A stretch of 64,000 nt of DNA from Marifrigoribacter sp965178585 (GTDB lineage: Bacteria; Bacteroidota; Bacteroidia; Flavobacteriales; Flavobacteriaceae): NCBI GenBank assembly GCA_965178585.1, contig OZ238267.1, forward strand, positions 248,001-312,000, in the 5' to 3' direction. Below the pieces are notes generated by a model. It saw only the letters and a list, made by a program, of their open reading frames with translations. It was not told the DNA's origin and searched no databases. Position 1 is the first letter of the stretch. Every line of letters starts with the position of its first letter. Positions 1-8,823 of the stretch are shown piece by piece. Both the position numbers and the translations under genes were made by a program.

Positions 1-1
1 T

Positions 2-232
2 TATACTATTGCAAAAAAGATTGTATTAGCTAGAGCTATTTTAAAACAACCTCAAGTAATTATTTTGGAAGATGCTTTAGATCAATTTAGTGTTGAAGAA
101 ACAAAAGTTATAATAGATTATTTATGCCAACCATCAAACCCTTGGGGTTTATTAGTTGTAAGTAGTAATGAATATTGGAAAACCTATTGTAAAGAAGTTA
201 TCCAAATGAAAGAAGGAAAAATTATATCGTAA
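2..232 (+). CDS. ABC exporter ATP-binding subunit, C-terminal fragment
   Basis: This is the last 76 codons of a gene that begins upstream of the window. The open frame runs from base 2 to a TAA at 230-232. The peptide shows the end of an ABC nucleotide-binding domain: ARAILKQPQ after the signature region, then a Walker B-like VIILEDAL, a D-loop position ALDQ, and VVSSNEYW where the switch loop should be. The acidic pair reads Glu-Asp instead of Asp-Glu, and the switch histidine position is Ser, so the site looks degenerate. It stands 12 bases upstream of a HlyD-like adaptor gene and a TolC-like gene, so it is probably the inner-membrane motor of a type I exporter. Substrate unknown. The fragment is too short to tell whether a peptidase or membrane domain was fused upstream. 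Confidence 0.75.
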   Translation, partial: YTIAKKIVLARAILKQPQVIILEDALDQFSVEETKVIIDYLCQPSNPWGLLVVSSNEYWKTYCKEVIQMKEGKIIS

Positions 233-244
233 AAAAGCTGCTGT

Positions 245-1594
245 ATGTTAAATATTTCAAATAATCCACTTTATAAAAAAGTTGATCTTTCTAATTTTGA
301 ATCAGGCAAACTTGTAACAGATAAAAGGTACTATGTACAATTTAATAAGCTATTAATTATCTTTTTAATAATTATTTTAATAGCTATGTTTTTACCTTGG
401 ACTCAAAACATTACCGGTAAAGGCTTTGTTACCACTTTAAAACCAAGTCAAAGACCTCAAACCATACAAACTGCTATTCCTGGAAGAATAGAGCAATGGT
501 TTGTTCAAGAGGGTAATTTTGTAAAAAAAGGGGACACTATATTAAGGGTTTCTGAGATTAAAAGCGACTATTTTGATGATAAACTAATAGAGAGAACAGG
601 AAATCAAATTGATGCGAAATCATTATCTGTAGAAGCTTATCAAGGAAAAGTAAAAGCCCTTGAAAATCAAACGAAAGCTCTTTTAAACGAGCAAAATTTA
701 AAACTAAAACAGGCAAAAAATAAATTACAGCAAGCGAAGTTAAAAGTAAAAAGCGATAGTATAGAATTAGAAGCAGCTATGACAAATAGTACAATAGCAA
801 AAACACAATACGATCGAACAATTACTTTGCAAGAAGAAGGACTAAAAGCAACAAAAGATGTTGAAGAGAAAAGATTAAAATTGCAGAGTGCTCAAGCAAA
901 ATTCATTTCACAAGAAAACAAATTATTAGAAAATAAAAACAAAGTAATTAATGCTGAAATTGAAATATCTCGTGTTAGGGCATCTTATTCCGATAAAATT
1001 TCGAAATCGCAAAGCGAATTGTTTACAGCAATGTCTTCCCAATATAATACAGAAGCAGAAGTATCTAAATTAGAGAATAGCTTTTCAAATTATTCGAAAA
1101 GAAATTCACTTCAATTTATTACAGCACCACAAGATGGTTACATAAACAAAACCTTAAAGGGAGGTGTTGGAGAAACTTTTAAAGAAGGGGAGAGTTTAGT
1201 CACTATCATGCCTGCTAATTATGATTTAGCTGTGGAAACTTATGTAAATCCTATCGACTTGCCTCTTATTCATATTGGTGAAAAAGTTCGTGTTCAATTT
1301 GATGGCTGGCCTGCAATTGTATTTAGTGGATGGGAAAGTGTTTCCTATGGTACTTATGGAGCTAAAGTAGTTGCAATTGAAAATTACATAAGTGAAAATG
1401 GAATGTATAGAATTCTTTTATCTCCAGATGATGAGGATCATGAATGGCCAAAAGATATAAGAGTTGGATCTGGAACAAAAACGATAGCGCTTTTAAATGA
1501 TGTTCCAATCTGGTACGAGTTATGGCGTCAATTAAATGGGTTCCCACCAGATTTTTACACTCCTAAAAATAATGAAAAACAAGCAAAAAAATAA
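245..1594 (+). CDS. HlyD-family periplasmic adaptor (membrane fusion protein)
   Basis: A 449-residue inner-membrane-anchored adaptor that should bridge the ABC motor to the outer membrane channel. One membrane helix is visible at residues about 35-51, after a short cytoplasmic head. Next come a first half-lipoyl/beta-barrel segment (IPGRIEQWFVQEGNFVKKGD, about 80-100), a long Lys/Glu/Gln-rich coiled coil (about 105-285), and the return half of the lipoyl hairpin (ITAPQDGYINK). The C-terminal beta-barrel follows. The coiled coil is long, as in type I secretion adaptors. The gene sits 12 bases after the ABC ATPase gene and is followed at once by the TolC-like gene, so the three form one operon. 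Cargo is not identified here. Confidence 0.85.
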   Translation: MLNISNNPLYKKVDLSNFESGKLVTDKRYYVQFNKLLIIFLIIILIAMFLPWTQNITGKGFVTTLKPSQRPQTIQTAIPGRIEQWFVQEGNFVKKGDTILRVSEIKSDYFDDKLIERTGNQIDAKSLSVEAYQGKVKALENQTKALLNEQNLKLKQAKNKLQQAKLKVKSDSIELEAAMTNSTIAKTQYDRTITLQEEGLKATKDVEEKRLKLQSAQAKFISQENKLLENKNKVINAEIEISRVRASYSDKISKSQSELFTAMSSQYNTEAEVSKLENSFSNYSKRNSLQFITAPQDGYINKTLKGGVGETFKEGESLVTIMPANYDLAVETYVNPIDLPLIHIGEKVRVQFDGWPAIVFSGWESVSYGTYGAKVVAIENYISENGMYRILLSPDDEDHEWPKDIRVGSGTKTIALLNDVPIWYELWRQLNGFPPDFYTPKNNEKQAKK

Positions 1595-1601
1595 TTTCGT
1601 G

Positions 1602-2981
1602 ATGAAACAAGTTATTTACATATTATTATTTTTTAATCTTGCAATACTTCATAGTCAAGAAATTGGAATATTAACCTTGTCCGAATTTATGGGCTATGTA
1701 AAAATGTATCACCCAATTGTTAAACAAGCTAATCTTCTTTTAAGTGAAGGTGAAGCAAAACTTCTAAAATCTAGAGGAGCATTCGATCCAAAATTAGAAG
1801 TTGATTATGATCGTAAAAAATTTAAAGATATTGAGTATTACGATAAGTTAAATACTACTTTTAAAATTCCAACTTGGTATGGTATAGAATTTAAAGGAGG
1901 TTATGAAAGCAACACAGGAGTTTATCTAAATAACGAATCGATAGTGCCTGAGGATGGATTGTATAGCATAGGAGTTTCTGTTTCGTTGGCTAATGGCTTG
2001 CTAATGAATAAACGAATGGCAACATTAAAAAAAGCTAATTTATACCAACAACAAACAGAAGCAGATAACCAACTCCTGGTAAACGAGATATTATATAATT
2101 CTTTTTTAACCTATTTTCAATGGCTAAAAGCGTTTAAAGAACAACAGCTATATGAAGAATTTCTTACCAATGCGGGAGTAAGGCTTGAAGGTGTAATAAA
2201 AGCATATGAATTAGGAGAAAGACCAGAAATTGATATTGTTGAAGCGCGTATTGCCTATAACAATAGAAAATTAAATTTAGAGAAAGCAAATCTTAAATAT
2301 ATAAAAGCAAGCTTAGAGCTTTCTAATTATTTGTGGATTAACGATGTTCCTATTGAGGTATCAGAAGCTATTAAGCCTGATAACATGGTGGTTTCTTATG
2401 TTGAAGAAGTTTTACAATTAGAATCCATTAATTTAGCAGATACCACATTGGTTAATCATCCTAAACTACTTTCTTTAGATTATAAATACCAAAGTTTGGA
2501 AGTAGAAAGAAGGTTAAAAAGGAACAATCTTTTACCTAAAATAGATGTTCAATATAACTTTCTTTCTGAAACACCAGAATCAATAAACTCATTTAATACC
2601 AATGATTATAAAGCTGGGGTTTCGGTTAAGTTTCCATTGTTTTTAAGAAAAGAAAGAGGCGAATTAAAACTTACAAATTATAAATTAGAAGCCTTGTCGT
2701 TTGAAAGGCAATCTACTGAACTAACGTTGCAAAACAAAATAAATTCAGTAAAACAAGAAATGTATTCTTATGAAAATCAAATAGATATAACAAACACCAT
2801 TGTTGCAGATTATACAACATTATTAAAAGGGGAAGAGCGAAAGTTTGAAGTAGGCGAAAGCTCATTGTTTTTAATTAATTCAAGAGAAGCTAAATTAATT
2901 GAGACCAAATTAAAAGCAATTGAAATGGAAAATTTGTTTCTAAACACCAAAGCAAAACTTTACAATACTCTAGGAGTTTAG
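1602..2981 (+). CDS. TolC-family outer membrane efflux protein
   Basis: A trimeric outer membrane channel protein completing the type I exporter. From ATG 1602 the product has 459 residues and opens with a clean signal peptide (MKQVIYILLFFNLAILHS). Earlier in-frame ATGs at 1536 and 1572 overlap the adaptor gene and would put a charged stretch before the signal, so 1602 is preferred; it starts 7 bases after the adaptor stop. The body is alpha-helical with two related halves, as in outer membrane efflux proteins: LSEFMGYVKMYHPIVKQANLLL near the N-terminus and a second helical repeat from about residue 290 (NHPKLLSLDYKYQSLEVERR). No sorting tail follows. Confidence 0.82.
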   Translation: MKQVIYILLFFNLAILHSQEIGILTLSEFMGYVKMYHPIVKQANLLLSEGEAKLLKSRGAFDPKLEVDYDRKKFKDIEYYDKLNTTFKIPTWYGIEFKGGYESNTGVYLNNESIVPEDGLYSIGVSVSLANGLLMNKRMATLKKANLYQQQTEADNQLLVNEILYNSFLTYFQWLKAFKEQQLYEEFLTNAGVRLEGVIKAYELGERPEIDIVEARIAYNNRKLNLEKANLKYIKASLELSNYLWINDVPIEVSEAIKPDNMVVSYVEEVLQLESINLADTTLVNHPKLLSLDYKYQSLEVERRLKRNNLLPKIDVQYNFLSETPESINSFNTNDYKAGVSVKFPLFLRKERGELKLTNYKLEALSFERQSTELTLQNKINSVKQEMYSYENQIDITNTIVADYTTLLKGEERKFEVGESSLFLINSREAKLIETKLKAIEMENLFLNTKAKLYNTLGV

Positions 2982-3101
2982 TTTATTTCGATACCTTTTT
3001 ATTGCCTAAATTTTCAGATTTTCTTTGTTTATTATTTAATTGCTTTAAATAGCATAATTCATTTTTAACGTATCTTTTTAATCTTTATAAAAATAAAACC
3101 T

Positions 3102-3109
3102 TACTTTTG
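3102..3109 (+). promoter_or_regulatory. Bacteroidota -7 promoter box for the MerR gene
   Basis: TACTTTTG matches the Bacteroidota -7 consensus TAnnTTTG exactly and lies 21 bases upstream of the MerR-family start codon. No good TTG -33 element is visible at the usual spacing. Position and match support a promoter; start site inferred near 3116. Confidence 0.5.
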
Positions 3110-3130
3110 TTCAGTAAAAAATAAAAATAG

Positions 3131-4045
3131 ATGAACAAAATAAAAGATTCTTTTACGATCCAGGATTTAGAATTACTTACTGGAATTAAAGCTCATACAA
3201 TAAGGATATGGGAAAAACGATACGATCTATTGAATCCCTCAAGGCTTAATAGAAACATTAGAATTTATACGCTATCTGATCTTCAAAAGATTTTGAATAT
3301 TGGTTTATTATATAACAATGGTTATAAAATATCGAAAATTGCTAAGTTATCAGATAAGCAGTTAACAGAAGAAGCAAAATCATTCGCAATGAATGAATTT
3401 TCAAATACCTATGAAATAAACTCTTTGATTATAACAATGTATACCTTCGATGAGGGATTATTTTATGAGATATACAATCAACAAATCGAAAAACTTTCAT
3501 TCCAAGAAATTTTTATAAAAACGTATATCCCTTTATTAAATCATATAGGGATGTTATGGCAGACAGATTCTATAAAGCCTGCTCATGAGCATTTTATCTC
3601 TAATTTAATTTATCAAAAAATTGCATTGAACATTGCTAATTTACCACATAATAGTATTGACAATAGTAATGTAAATATTTTGTTTTTACCTTATGGTGAA
3701 ATTCATGAACTAGGATTGATGTTTTTAAATTATTCTTTGAAATTAAATGGTAAAAAGGTGATATATGTTGGAAAAAGTATTCCTTTTGATAATTTGTTTT
3801 ACCTTAATTCTCAAGTAAAGAACATCACTTGGATTACTTATTTTATGATAGATAAGCCTGTTGAAGAGAAAAAAGAATTCTTTAACAACATTGAAAAATT
3901 ATTATCACATACTAAAAACAATTGTATAATCATTGGTAATATTTGGAGTGAATTTGAAAAAGAAAATAGCAACGATCAAATTATATTTAAGTCTGGCTTA
4001 GATCAAATTATTACTAAAAAAGAATCTAAATTAAATGTAATTTAA
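3131..4045 (+). CDS. MerR-family regulator with cobalamin-binding domain (CarH/LitR type)
   Basis: A 304-residue transcription factor. Residues about 8-75 form a MerR winged helix (HTIRIWEKRYDLLNP, then the wing and IYTLSDLQKI). The remainder looks like the four-helix plus Rossmann cobalamin module of CarH/LitR light sensors. It keeps the W-x9-E-H signature (W143, E153, H154) and GEIHELG with H192, the residue equivalent to the lower axial histidine ligand. The residue after W143 is Gln; in Thermus CarH this position is the histidine that caps cobalt after light exposure. Family members repress carotenoid genes in the dark when bound to adenosylcobalamin. The crt genes lie about 2 kb downstream, which fits such a role, but target and light response are inferred. 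It has its own promoter and terminator. Confidence 0.82.
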   Translation: MNKIKDSFTIQDLELLTGIKAHTIRIWEKRYDLLNPSRLNRNIRIYTLSDLQKILNIGLLYNNGYKISKIAKLSDKQLTEEAKSFAMNEFSNTYEINSLIITMYTFDEGLFYEIYNQQIEKLSFQEIFIKTYIPLLNHIGMLWQTDSIKPAHEHFISNLIYQKIALNIANLPHNSIDNSNVNILFLPYGEIHELGLMFLNYSLKLNGKKVIYVGKSIPFDNLFYLNSQVKNITWITYFMIDKPVEEKKEFFNNIEKLLSHTKNNCIIIGNIWSEFEKENSNDQIIFKSGLDQIITKKESKLNVI

Positions 4046-4081
4046 CTTAAAATCTTCTAAAAACCCTTTTTATTTTTTATT

Positions 4082-4126
4082 AAATGGTGAAATAATAGAG
4101 AAATCTATATTTCACCATTTTTTTTC
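4082..4126 (+). terminator. Intrinsic terminator after the MerR gene
   Basis: The arms AAATGGTGAAAT (4082-4093) and ATTTCACCATTT (4109-4120) pair perfectly, with one more A-T pair inside, and a run of T follows to about 4125. The site lies 37 bases after the MerR stop codon and separates it from the DUF4397 gene. Confidence 0.85.
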
Positions 4127-4226
4127 TTAACCCCTTTATTTACTGATTTTATACACAATAAATTTTATTTATAACATTATTGTTTAATAAAATACATAAT
4201 TAGTTAAACAAAGTAATTTATTTTTA

Positions 4227-4234
4227 TATATTTG
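4227..4234 (+). promoter_or_regulatory. Bacteroidota -7 promoter box for the DUF4397 gene
   Basis: TATATTTG fits TAnnTTTG exactly, 24 bases before the ATG at 4259. An in-frame TTG that could extend the protein lies inside this box (4232), which argues that the extended start is not used. Confidence 0.55.
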
Positions 4235-4258
4235 TCAAAACATTTAAAACTTAATATT

Positions 4259-5956
4259 ATGAAAAAGTCAATTATTTTTATGTTCCTGTTTACATTAACA
4301 GGTTACATTTATGCGCAGACAGCAAGAGTACAAGTAATACACAACTCTGCTGATGCGGCAGCGGAGCTTGTTGATGTATATTTAGATGATGCATTATTAA
4401 TACCAAATTTTGCATTTAGAACAGCATCATCATTCATTGATGCTCCAGCAAATATTGAAATTGAATTATCAATAGCACCACCTAATAGTATGGGTGTTGA
4501 AGAAGCAATTTATACTGCAGCAGTTACATTAATGGAAAATGAAACTTATGTTGTAGTTGCTGATGGAATTGTTAGCGGCTCAGGTTATAATCCACCTCAA
4601 CCATTTGGATTGCAGGTAATGGCAATGGGTAGAGAAACAGCTGCTGACCCTGCTAATACAGACATATTAGTCCACCATGGCTCTACCGATGCACCAATGG
4701 TTGATATTGTTGAAACAGGTGTTGGAGCTGGAATCATAGTTAATGATATTGCTTATACTGAATTCCAAGGGTATTTAGAATTACCAACAGCAGATTATAC
4801 TATCCAAATCAATACTGCAGATGGTTCTACAGGAGTTGCAGCATATTCTGCTCCACTTTCAACACTTGGATTAGAAGGAGCTGCGTTAGTAGCCGTAGCA
4901 AGTGGATTTTTAGATCCTTCTCAAAATTCTGATGGTCCTGCTTTTGGAATTTATGCAGCTTTACCTGCAGGGGGTCCATTAGTAGCATTACCAAGCGCTG
5001 ATTTAGCAACAGCAAGAGTACAAGTTGTGCACAATTCAGCAGATGCAGTAGCAGAATTAGTAGATGTTTATTTAAATGATTTATTATTAATTCCAAACTT
5101 TGAATTTAGAACTGCTTCTCCATTTGTAGATGCTCCAGCAGGAGTTGAAATAGAATTATCGGTTGCACCACCAAACAGTGTGGGAGTAGAAGATGCTATT
5201 TATACAGCTCCAGTAACTTTAGCTGCTAACGAAACATACATAGTAGTTGCAGATGGAATTGTAAGTGCATCAGGTTATAACCCTCCACAACCATTTGGAT
5301 TACAGGTTTATGCAATGGGTAGAGAGATGGCAACTGATCCAGCAAATACCGATGTATTAGTACACCACGGTTCTACAGATGCGCCAATGGTTGATGTTGT
5401 TGAAACTGGAGTTGGAGCAGGAACCATTGTGGATGACATTTCTTATACTGAATTTCAAGGATACTTAGAATTACCAACTGCTGATTACACCATACAAATT
5501 AATACTGCAGATGGATCTACTGGGGTTGCTGCATACCAAGCACCTTTAGCAACTTTAGGGTTAGATGGAGCTGCATTAGCGGTTATAGCAAGTGGTTTTT
5601 TAGACCCAACTCAAAATTCAGATGGTCCTGCTTTTGGCTTATTTGTAGCATTACCAGCTGGTGGAGAATTAGTTGAGTTGCCTTCTGCAACATTAGGAGT
5701 TGAAGATTTTGATGAAAATGCATTTGTAATGTATCCTAATCCTGCAAACAATACTTTAAATTTTAACTACTCATCATTAGATTCAAATGATATGAGTGTA
5801 AGTATTACTGATATGCAAGGAAGAATAATTTCAAATATAGAATTAAATTCAACTAACAGCACAATGGATGTTAGTGGATTATCTACTGGAATGTATCAAG
5901 TAGTTATTTTAAATGGGAATACCATTTTAGGAACCAAAAAACTATTAAAAAATTAA
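4259..5956 (+). CDS. Secreted DUF4397 repeat protein with type IX sorting tail
   Basis: A 565-residue exported protein. The signal peptide is residues 1-20 (MKKSIIFMFLFTLTGYIYAQ). Two near-identical units of 230 residues follow (about 21-250 and 251-480). Each unit contains two related halves, one beginning ARVQVIHNSADA and one beginning VLVHHGSTDA, so there are four DUF4397-like modules. The C-terminal 75 residues (FVMYPNPANNTLNF to GMYQVVILNGNTILGTKKLL) are a type A sorting domain of the type IX secretion system, so the product should be secreted or surface-attached. DUF4397 has no firmly assigned activity; an adhesive or structural surface role is a guess. The composition is poor in Lys and Cys and rich in Ala, Asp and Val. 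The ATG at 4259 gives the signal peptide directly. Confidence 0.85.
   Translation: MKKSIIFMFLFTLTGYIYAQTARVQVIHNSADAAAELVDVYLDDALLIPNFAFRTASSFIDAPANIEIELSIAPPNSMGVEEAIYTAAVTLMENETYVVVADGIVSGSGYNPPQPFGLQVMAMGRETAADPANTDILVHHGSTDAPMVDIVETGVGAGIIVNDIAYTEFQGYLELPTADYTIQINTADGSTGVAAYSAPLSTLGLEGAALVAVASGFLDPSQNSDGPAFGIYAALPAGGPLVALPSADLATARVQVVHNSADAVAELVDVYLNDLLLIPNFEFRTASPFVDAPAGVEIELSVAPPNSVGVEDAIYTAPVTLAANETYIVVADGIVSASGYNPPQPFGLQVYAMGREMATDPANTDVLVHHGSTDAPMVDVVETGVGAGTIVDDISYTEFQGYLELPTADYTIQINTADGSTGVAAYQAPLATLGLDGAALAVIASGFLDPTQNSDGPAFGLFVALPAGGELVELPSATLGVEDFDENAFVMYPNPANNTLNFNYSSLDSNDMSVSITDMQGRIISNIELNSTNSTMDVSGLSTGMYQVVILNGNTILGTKKLLKN
4319..5698 (+). repeat. Tandem 690-bp direct repeat inside the DUF4397 gene
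   Basis: Unit 1 spans 4319-5008 and unit 2 spans 5009-5698, in frame and of equal length (230 codons). Both begin ACAGCAAGAGTACAAGT. Protein identity is very high throughout, while synonymous positions differ in many places, so the duplication is not brand new. Each unit is itself an older duplication of about 110 residues. Confidence 0.85.
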
Positions 5957-6000
5957 TAATAAACCCTTGAAAAAGAAGGATTGTTGTTAGGTTTTGATTG

Positions 6001-6040
6001 AAAATCCCCTTAGGAATGATTTTTTCTCTGGGGATTTTTT
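6001..6040 (+). terminator. Intrinsic terminator after the DUF4397 gene
   Basis: AAAATCCCC (6001-6009) pairs with GGGGATTTT (6030-6038), followed by more T. Outer arms TTAGGTT (about 5988-5994) and AACCTAA (about 6042-6048) can extend the stem. It ends 22 bases before crtI, so the crtI transcript must start within or very near this structure, or depend on read-through. Confidence 0.75.
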
Positions 6041-6061
6041 CAACCTAATGAATCATTAATT

Positions 6062-7531
6062 ATGAAAAAAAACATCAACATATTAGGATCTGGTTTTTCT
6101 TCTTTAGCTGCTGCATGCTATTTAGCAAAAGCAGGACATAAAGTAACAGTGTTTGAAAAGAACAATCAAATAGGAGGAAGAGCAAGACAATATAGAAAAG
6201 ATGGTTTTCTGTTTGACATGGGACCTACTTGGTATTGGATGCCTGATGTTTTTGAACGTTTTTTTAATGATTTTGGAAAAAAGCCTTCAGATTATTATCA
6301 ATTAGAAAAGCTTAATCCAGCTTATGAAGTTTTTTTCGATGAAGGGGATTCTATTATTATACCTGATAATCAAGAAGAAATTTATGCTTTATTCGAAAAA
6401 GAAGAAAAAGGCTCTTCAATTCATTTAAAAAAGTTCCTAAAACAAGCTAAAAGTAATTATGATGTTGCTGTAAAAGATTTGGTTTATAGACCAGGGGTTT
6501 CGCCTTTAGAATTAATAAGTCCAAAAACAATCACTAAGTTAAACCAACTTTTCTTTGATATAAGAAAACAAGTTCATAGTAAATTTAATAATCCAAGACT
6601 AATTAAGATATTGGAATTTCCAGTATTATTTCTGGGAGCTAAACCCGGAAACACCCCAGCTATGTATAATTTTATGAATTGGGCAGATTTTGGATTAGGT
6701 ACTTGGCACCCTAAAGGAGGCATGTTTGAAATTGTAAAAGCAATGGAGAATTTAGCTAAAGAATTGGGAGTAACTTTTATAACTAATGCAAATGTTGAAA
6801 AAATAAATGTTGAAAATCAAATAGCAGAAAGTATCATTGTAAATGGAACTTCAACTAGCAATGCGGATATTATTTTAAGCGGTGCTGATTATCATCATAC
6901 AGAGCAATTACTTGATATAAAGCATAGACAATATTCAGATTCTTATTGGAACAAAAAGACCTTTGCACCTTCTGCATTACTCTTTTATGTTGGGTTTAAT
7001 AAGAAATTAAAAAACGTTTCACATCACAGTTTATTTTTTGATGAAGAATTTGATTCTCATGCAGAATATATATATGATACTCCATCTTGGCCTAAAGATC
7101 CCTTATTTTATGCAAGTTTTCCTAGTATGAGTGATAATGCCTTTGCACCAAATAATAAAGAAGCTGCAACTTTTTTAATACCTATTGCTGTTGGAATAGA
7201 AGATACTGATGAAAAGCGAAAAAAATATTTTGAAATTATCATTAATAGGTTAGAAAAATTGACCAATCAAAAAATAAGTGATGACATTTTATTTGTAAAA
7301 TCTTACTGCATAAATAATTTTATAGAAGATTATAATTCATATAAAGGCAACGCTTACGGGCTTGCAAATACATTAACACAAACAGCATTTCTAAGACCAA
7401 GAATTAAAAGTAAAAAAGTAAAAAATTTATTTTTTACGGGCCAATTAACAGTACCAGGACCAGGAGTACCTCCAGCATTAATTTCTGGAAAAATAGCAGC
7501 AGAATCAATCCTAAAACAAATTAAATCATGA
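6062..7531 (+). CDS. crtI: Phytoene desaturase (carotene desaturase CrtI)
   Basis: A 489-residue FAD enzyme that desaturates phytoene stepwise to lycopene. The N-terminus has the dinucleotide-binding turn ILGSGFSSLAAACYLAKAG and the FEKNNQIGGRARQY motif. The C-terminus has the typical CrtI ending FFTGQLTVPGPGVPPALISG. Length agrees with bacterial CrtI (about 490). The stop overlaps the crtB start by 4 bases (ATGA at 7528-7531), so the two are translationally coupled. The ATG lies just after a terminator and no convincing -7 box was found in the gap. Neighbouring crtB, crtZ and lycopene cyclase make the assignment firm. Confidence 0.95.
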   Translation: MKKNINILGSGFSSLAAACYLAKAGHKVTVFEKNNQIGGRARQYRKDGFLFDMGPTWYWMPDVFERFFNDFGKKPSDYYQLEKLNPAYEVFFDEGDSIIIPDNQEEIYALFEKEEKGSSIHLKKFLKQAKSNYDVAVKDLVYRPGVSPLELISPKTITKLNQLFFDIRKQVHSKFNNPRLIKILEFPVLFLGAKPGNTPAMYNFMNWADFGLGTWHPKGGMFEIVKAMENLAKELGVTFITNANVEKINVENQIAESIIVNGTSTSNADIILSGADYHHTEQLLDIKHRQYSDSYWNKKTFAPSALLFYVGFNKKLKNVSHHSLFFDEEFDSHAEYIYDTPSWPKDPLFYASFPSMSDNAFAPNNKEAATFLIPIAVGIEDTDEKRKKYFEIIINRLEKLTNQKISDDILFVKSYCINNFIEDYNSYKGNAYGLANTLTQTAFLRPRIKSKKVKNLFFTGQLTVPGPGVPPALISGKIAAESILKQIKS

Positions 7532-8367
7532 AAGACCTTTTTGATAGTATTTCAAATGAAAGTGCTAAAATAATTACTAAAAAATACAGTACTTCCTTTT
7601 CAATAGCAGTTCGATTATTAGCTCCTAGTATTCGACAAGCAATCTATAATATCTATGGTTTTGTTAGGATTGCTGATGAAATTGTTGATAGTTTTGAAGG
7701 TTATTCTCAAGAAGAATTACTGAATCGATTTGAGGAAGAATATTATTATTCAATCAAAACAGGAATTAGTACAAATCCGGTTATTAATGCTTTTCAGAGA
7801 ACAGTTAAAGATTATAATATACAAGCAGATTTGGTAGCTTCATTTCTTAAAAGTATGAGAGCAGATTTAAACAAGCAAGTTTATAATAATAAAATTGAAA
7901 TTGATGAGTACATTTATGGTTCTGCTGATGTTGTTGGGTTAATGTGTTTAAAAGTTTTTGTTAAAGGAGATGAGGATAAATATCAAAAATTAAAAGAACC
8001 CGCCATGAAATTGGGATCTGCTTTTCAAAAAGTGAATTTTTTAAGAGATTTAAACGAAGATTTTGAAAATTTAAATAGATCTTATTTTCCAAATATAAAC
8101 CCTAATCAAATTTCAGAGCTTGATAAAGAACAAGTAATATTAGATATTAAAAGAGATTTTAAGGAAGCTCATAAAGGAATAATAAAATTACCAAATGAAG
8201 CAAAATTAGCTGTTTATGTTGCCTATAAATATTACTCAAATTTGTTGAATAAAATTGAAAAAACTCCATCGTATGCTTTAAAAGAAAAAAGAATACGAGT
8301 TTCTAATCCAAGAAAAATGTGTCTTTTAGTAGAGTCGTATTTTAATTTTAAAATGAATTTAGTATAA
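7528..8367 (+). CDS. crtB: Phytoene synthase
   Basis: A 279-residue prenyl-condensing enzyme that joins two geranylgeranyl diphosphates to give phytoene, the first committed carotenoid. Both aspartate-rich substrate motifs are present: RIADEIVDSF (D50, E51, D54) and NFLRDLNEDF (D174, D178). SYFPN follows, as usual for the squalene/phytoene synthase family. It overlaps the crtI stop by 4 bases. A squalene synthase role is unlikely given the context. Confidence 0.95.
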   Translation: MKDLFDSISNESAKIITKKYSTSFSIAVRLLAPSIRQAIYNIYGFVRIADEIVDSFEGYSQEELLNRFEEEYYYSIKTGISTNPVINAFQRTVKDYNIQADLVASFLKSMRADLNKQVYNNKIEIDEYIYGSADVVGLMCLKVFVKGDEDKYQKLKEPAMKLGSAFQKVNFLRDLNEDFENLNRSYFPNINPNQISELDKEQVILDIKRDFKEAHKGIIKLPNEAKLAVYVAYKYYSNLLNKIEKTPSYALKEKRIRVSNPRKMCLLVESYFNFKMNLV

Positions 8368-8466
8368 ACTTTTTGCAGGTTTTAAAACTAACTATTAGAT
8401 ATAATTTTTAGAACCATGCAGAGCAGTAATTTAGAAATAATAAAGTTGAATTTAAAAAGTAAAAAA

Positions 8467-8763
8467 ATGATTAAAAAATCTATGAAAATGATGACAATTA
8501 TCCTTGCTTCATCAATCTTGTTAACTTCTTGTTATTCATATACAAGTGTTGTTGGAAATGGAGCTCAAGGAAAAACTGAAATAAATGAACGAAATGATTA
8601 TTTGTTTTTTGGATTAGCAGATATAAAAGTCTCTGACTCAAAAAAAATGGCTGAAGGTGCAGAAAACTATACAGTAACTGTAAAGCAAACTTTTGTGAAC
8701 GGATTACTTTTTGCCTTGACTTTTGGAATTTATACTCCAACAACAACAACAGTAACTAAATAA
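8467..8763 (+). CDS. Bor-like small lipoprotein
   Basis: A 98-residue lipoprotein. The ATG at 8467 gives MIKKSMKMMTIILASSILLTSC, with a lipobox at LTSC (Cys22); an in-frame ATG at 8416 would add a charged leader and is disfavoured. The C-terminal stretch FVNGLLFALTFGIYTPT closely resembles the end of phage lambda Bor (FVNGLLGFITLGIYTP), and the middle has a matching FFGLADIK region. Lambda Bor is an outer membrane lipoprotein linked to serum resistance. The role here, between crtB and crtZ, is unknown and may have nothing to do with pigment. A terminator follows. Confidence 0.72.
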   Translation: MIKKSMKMMTIILASSILLTSCYSYTSVVGNGAQGKTEINERNDYLFFGLADIKVSDSKKMAEGAENYTVTVKQTFVNGLLFALTFGIYTPTTTTVTK

Positions 8764-8823
8764 TTAAATGAATAGAAAGATAAAGTTCTATTTGTTAAAT
8801 AAAAAACAGAAGACAAAATCTTT

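Noticed and set aside
4827..5096. Antisense open frame across the DUF4397 repeats, rich in Leu
   Set aside because: It mirrors the Ala/Asp-rich repeat codons of the sense gene and shows no independent protein features.
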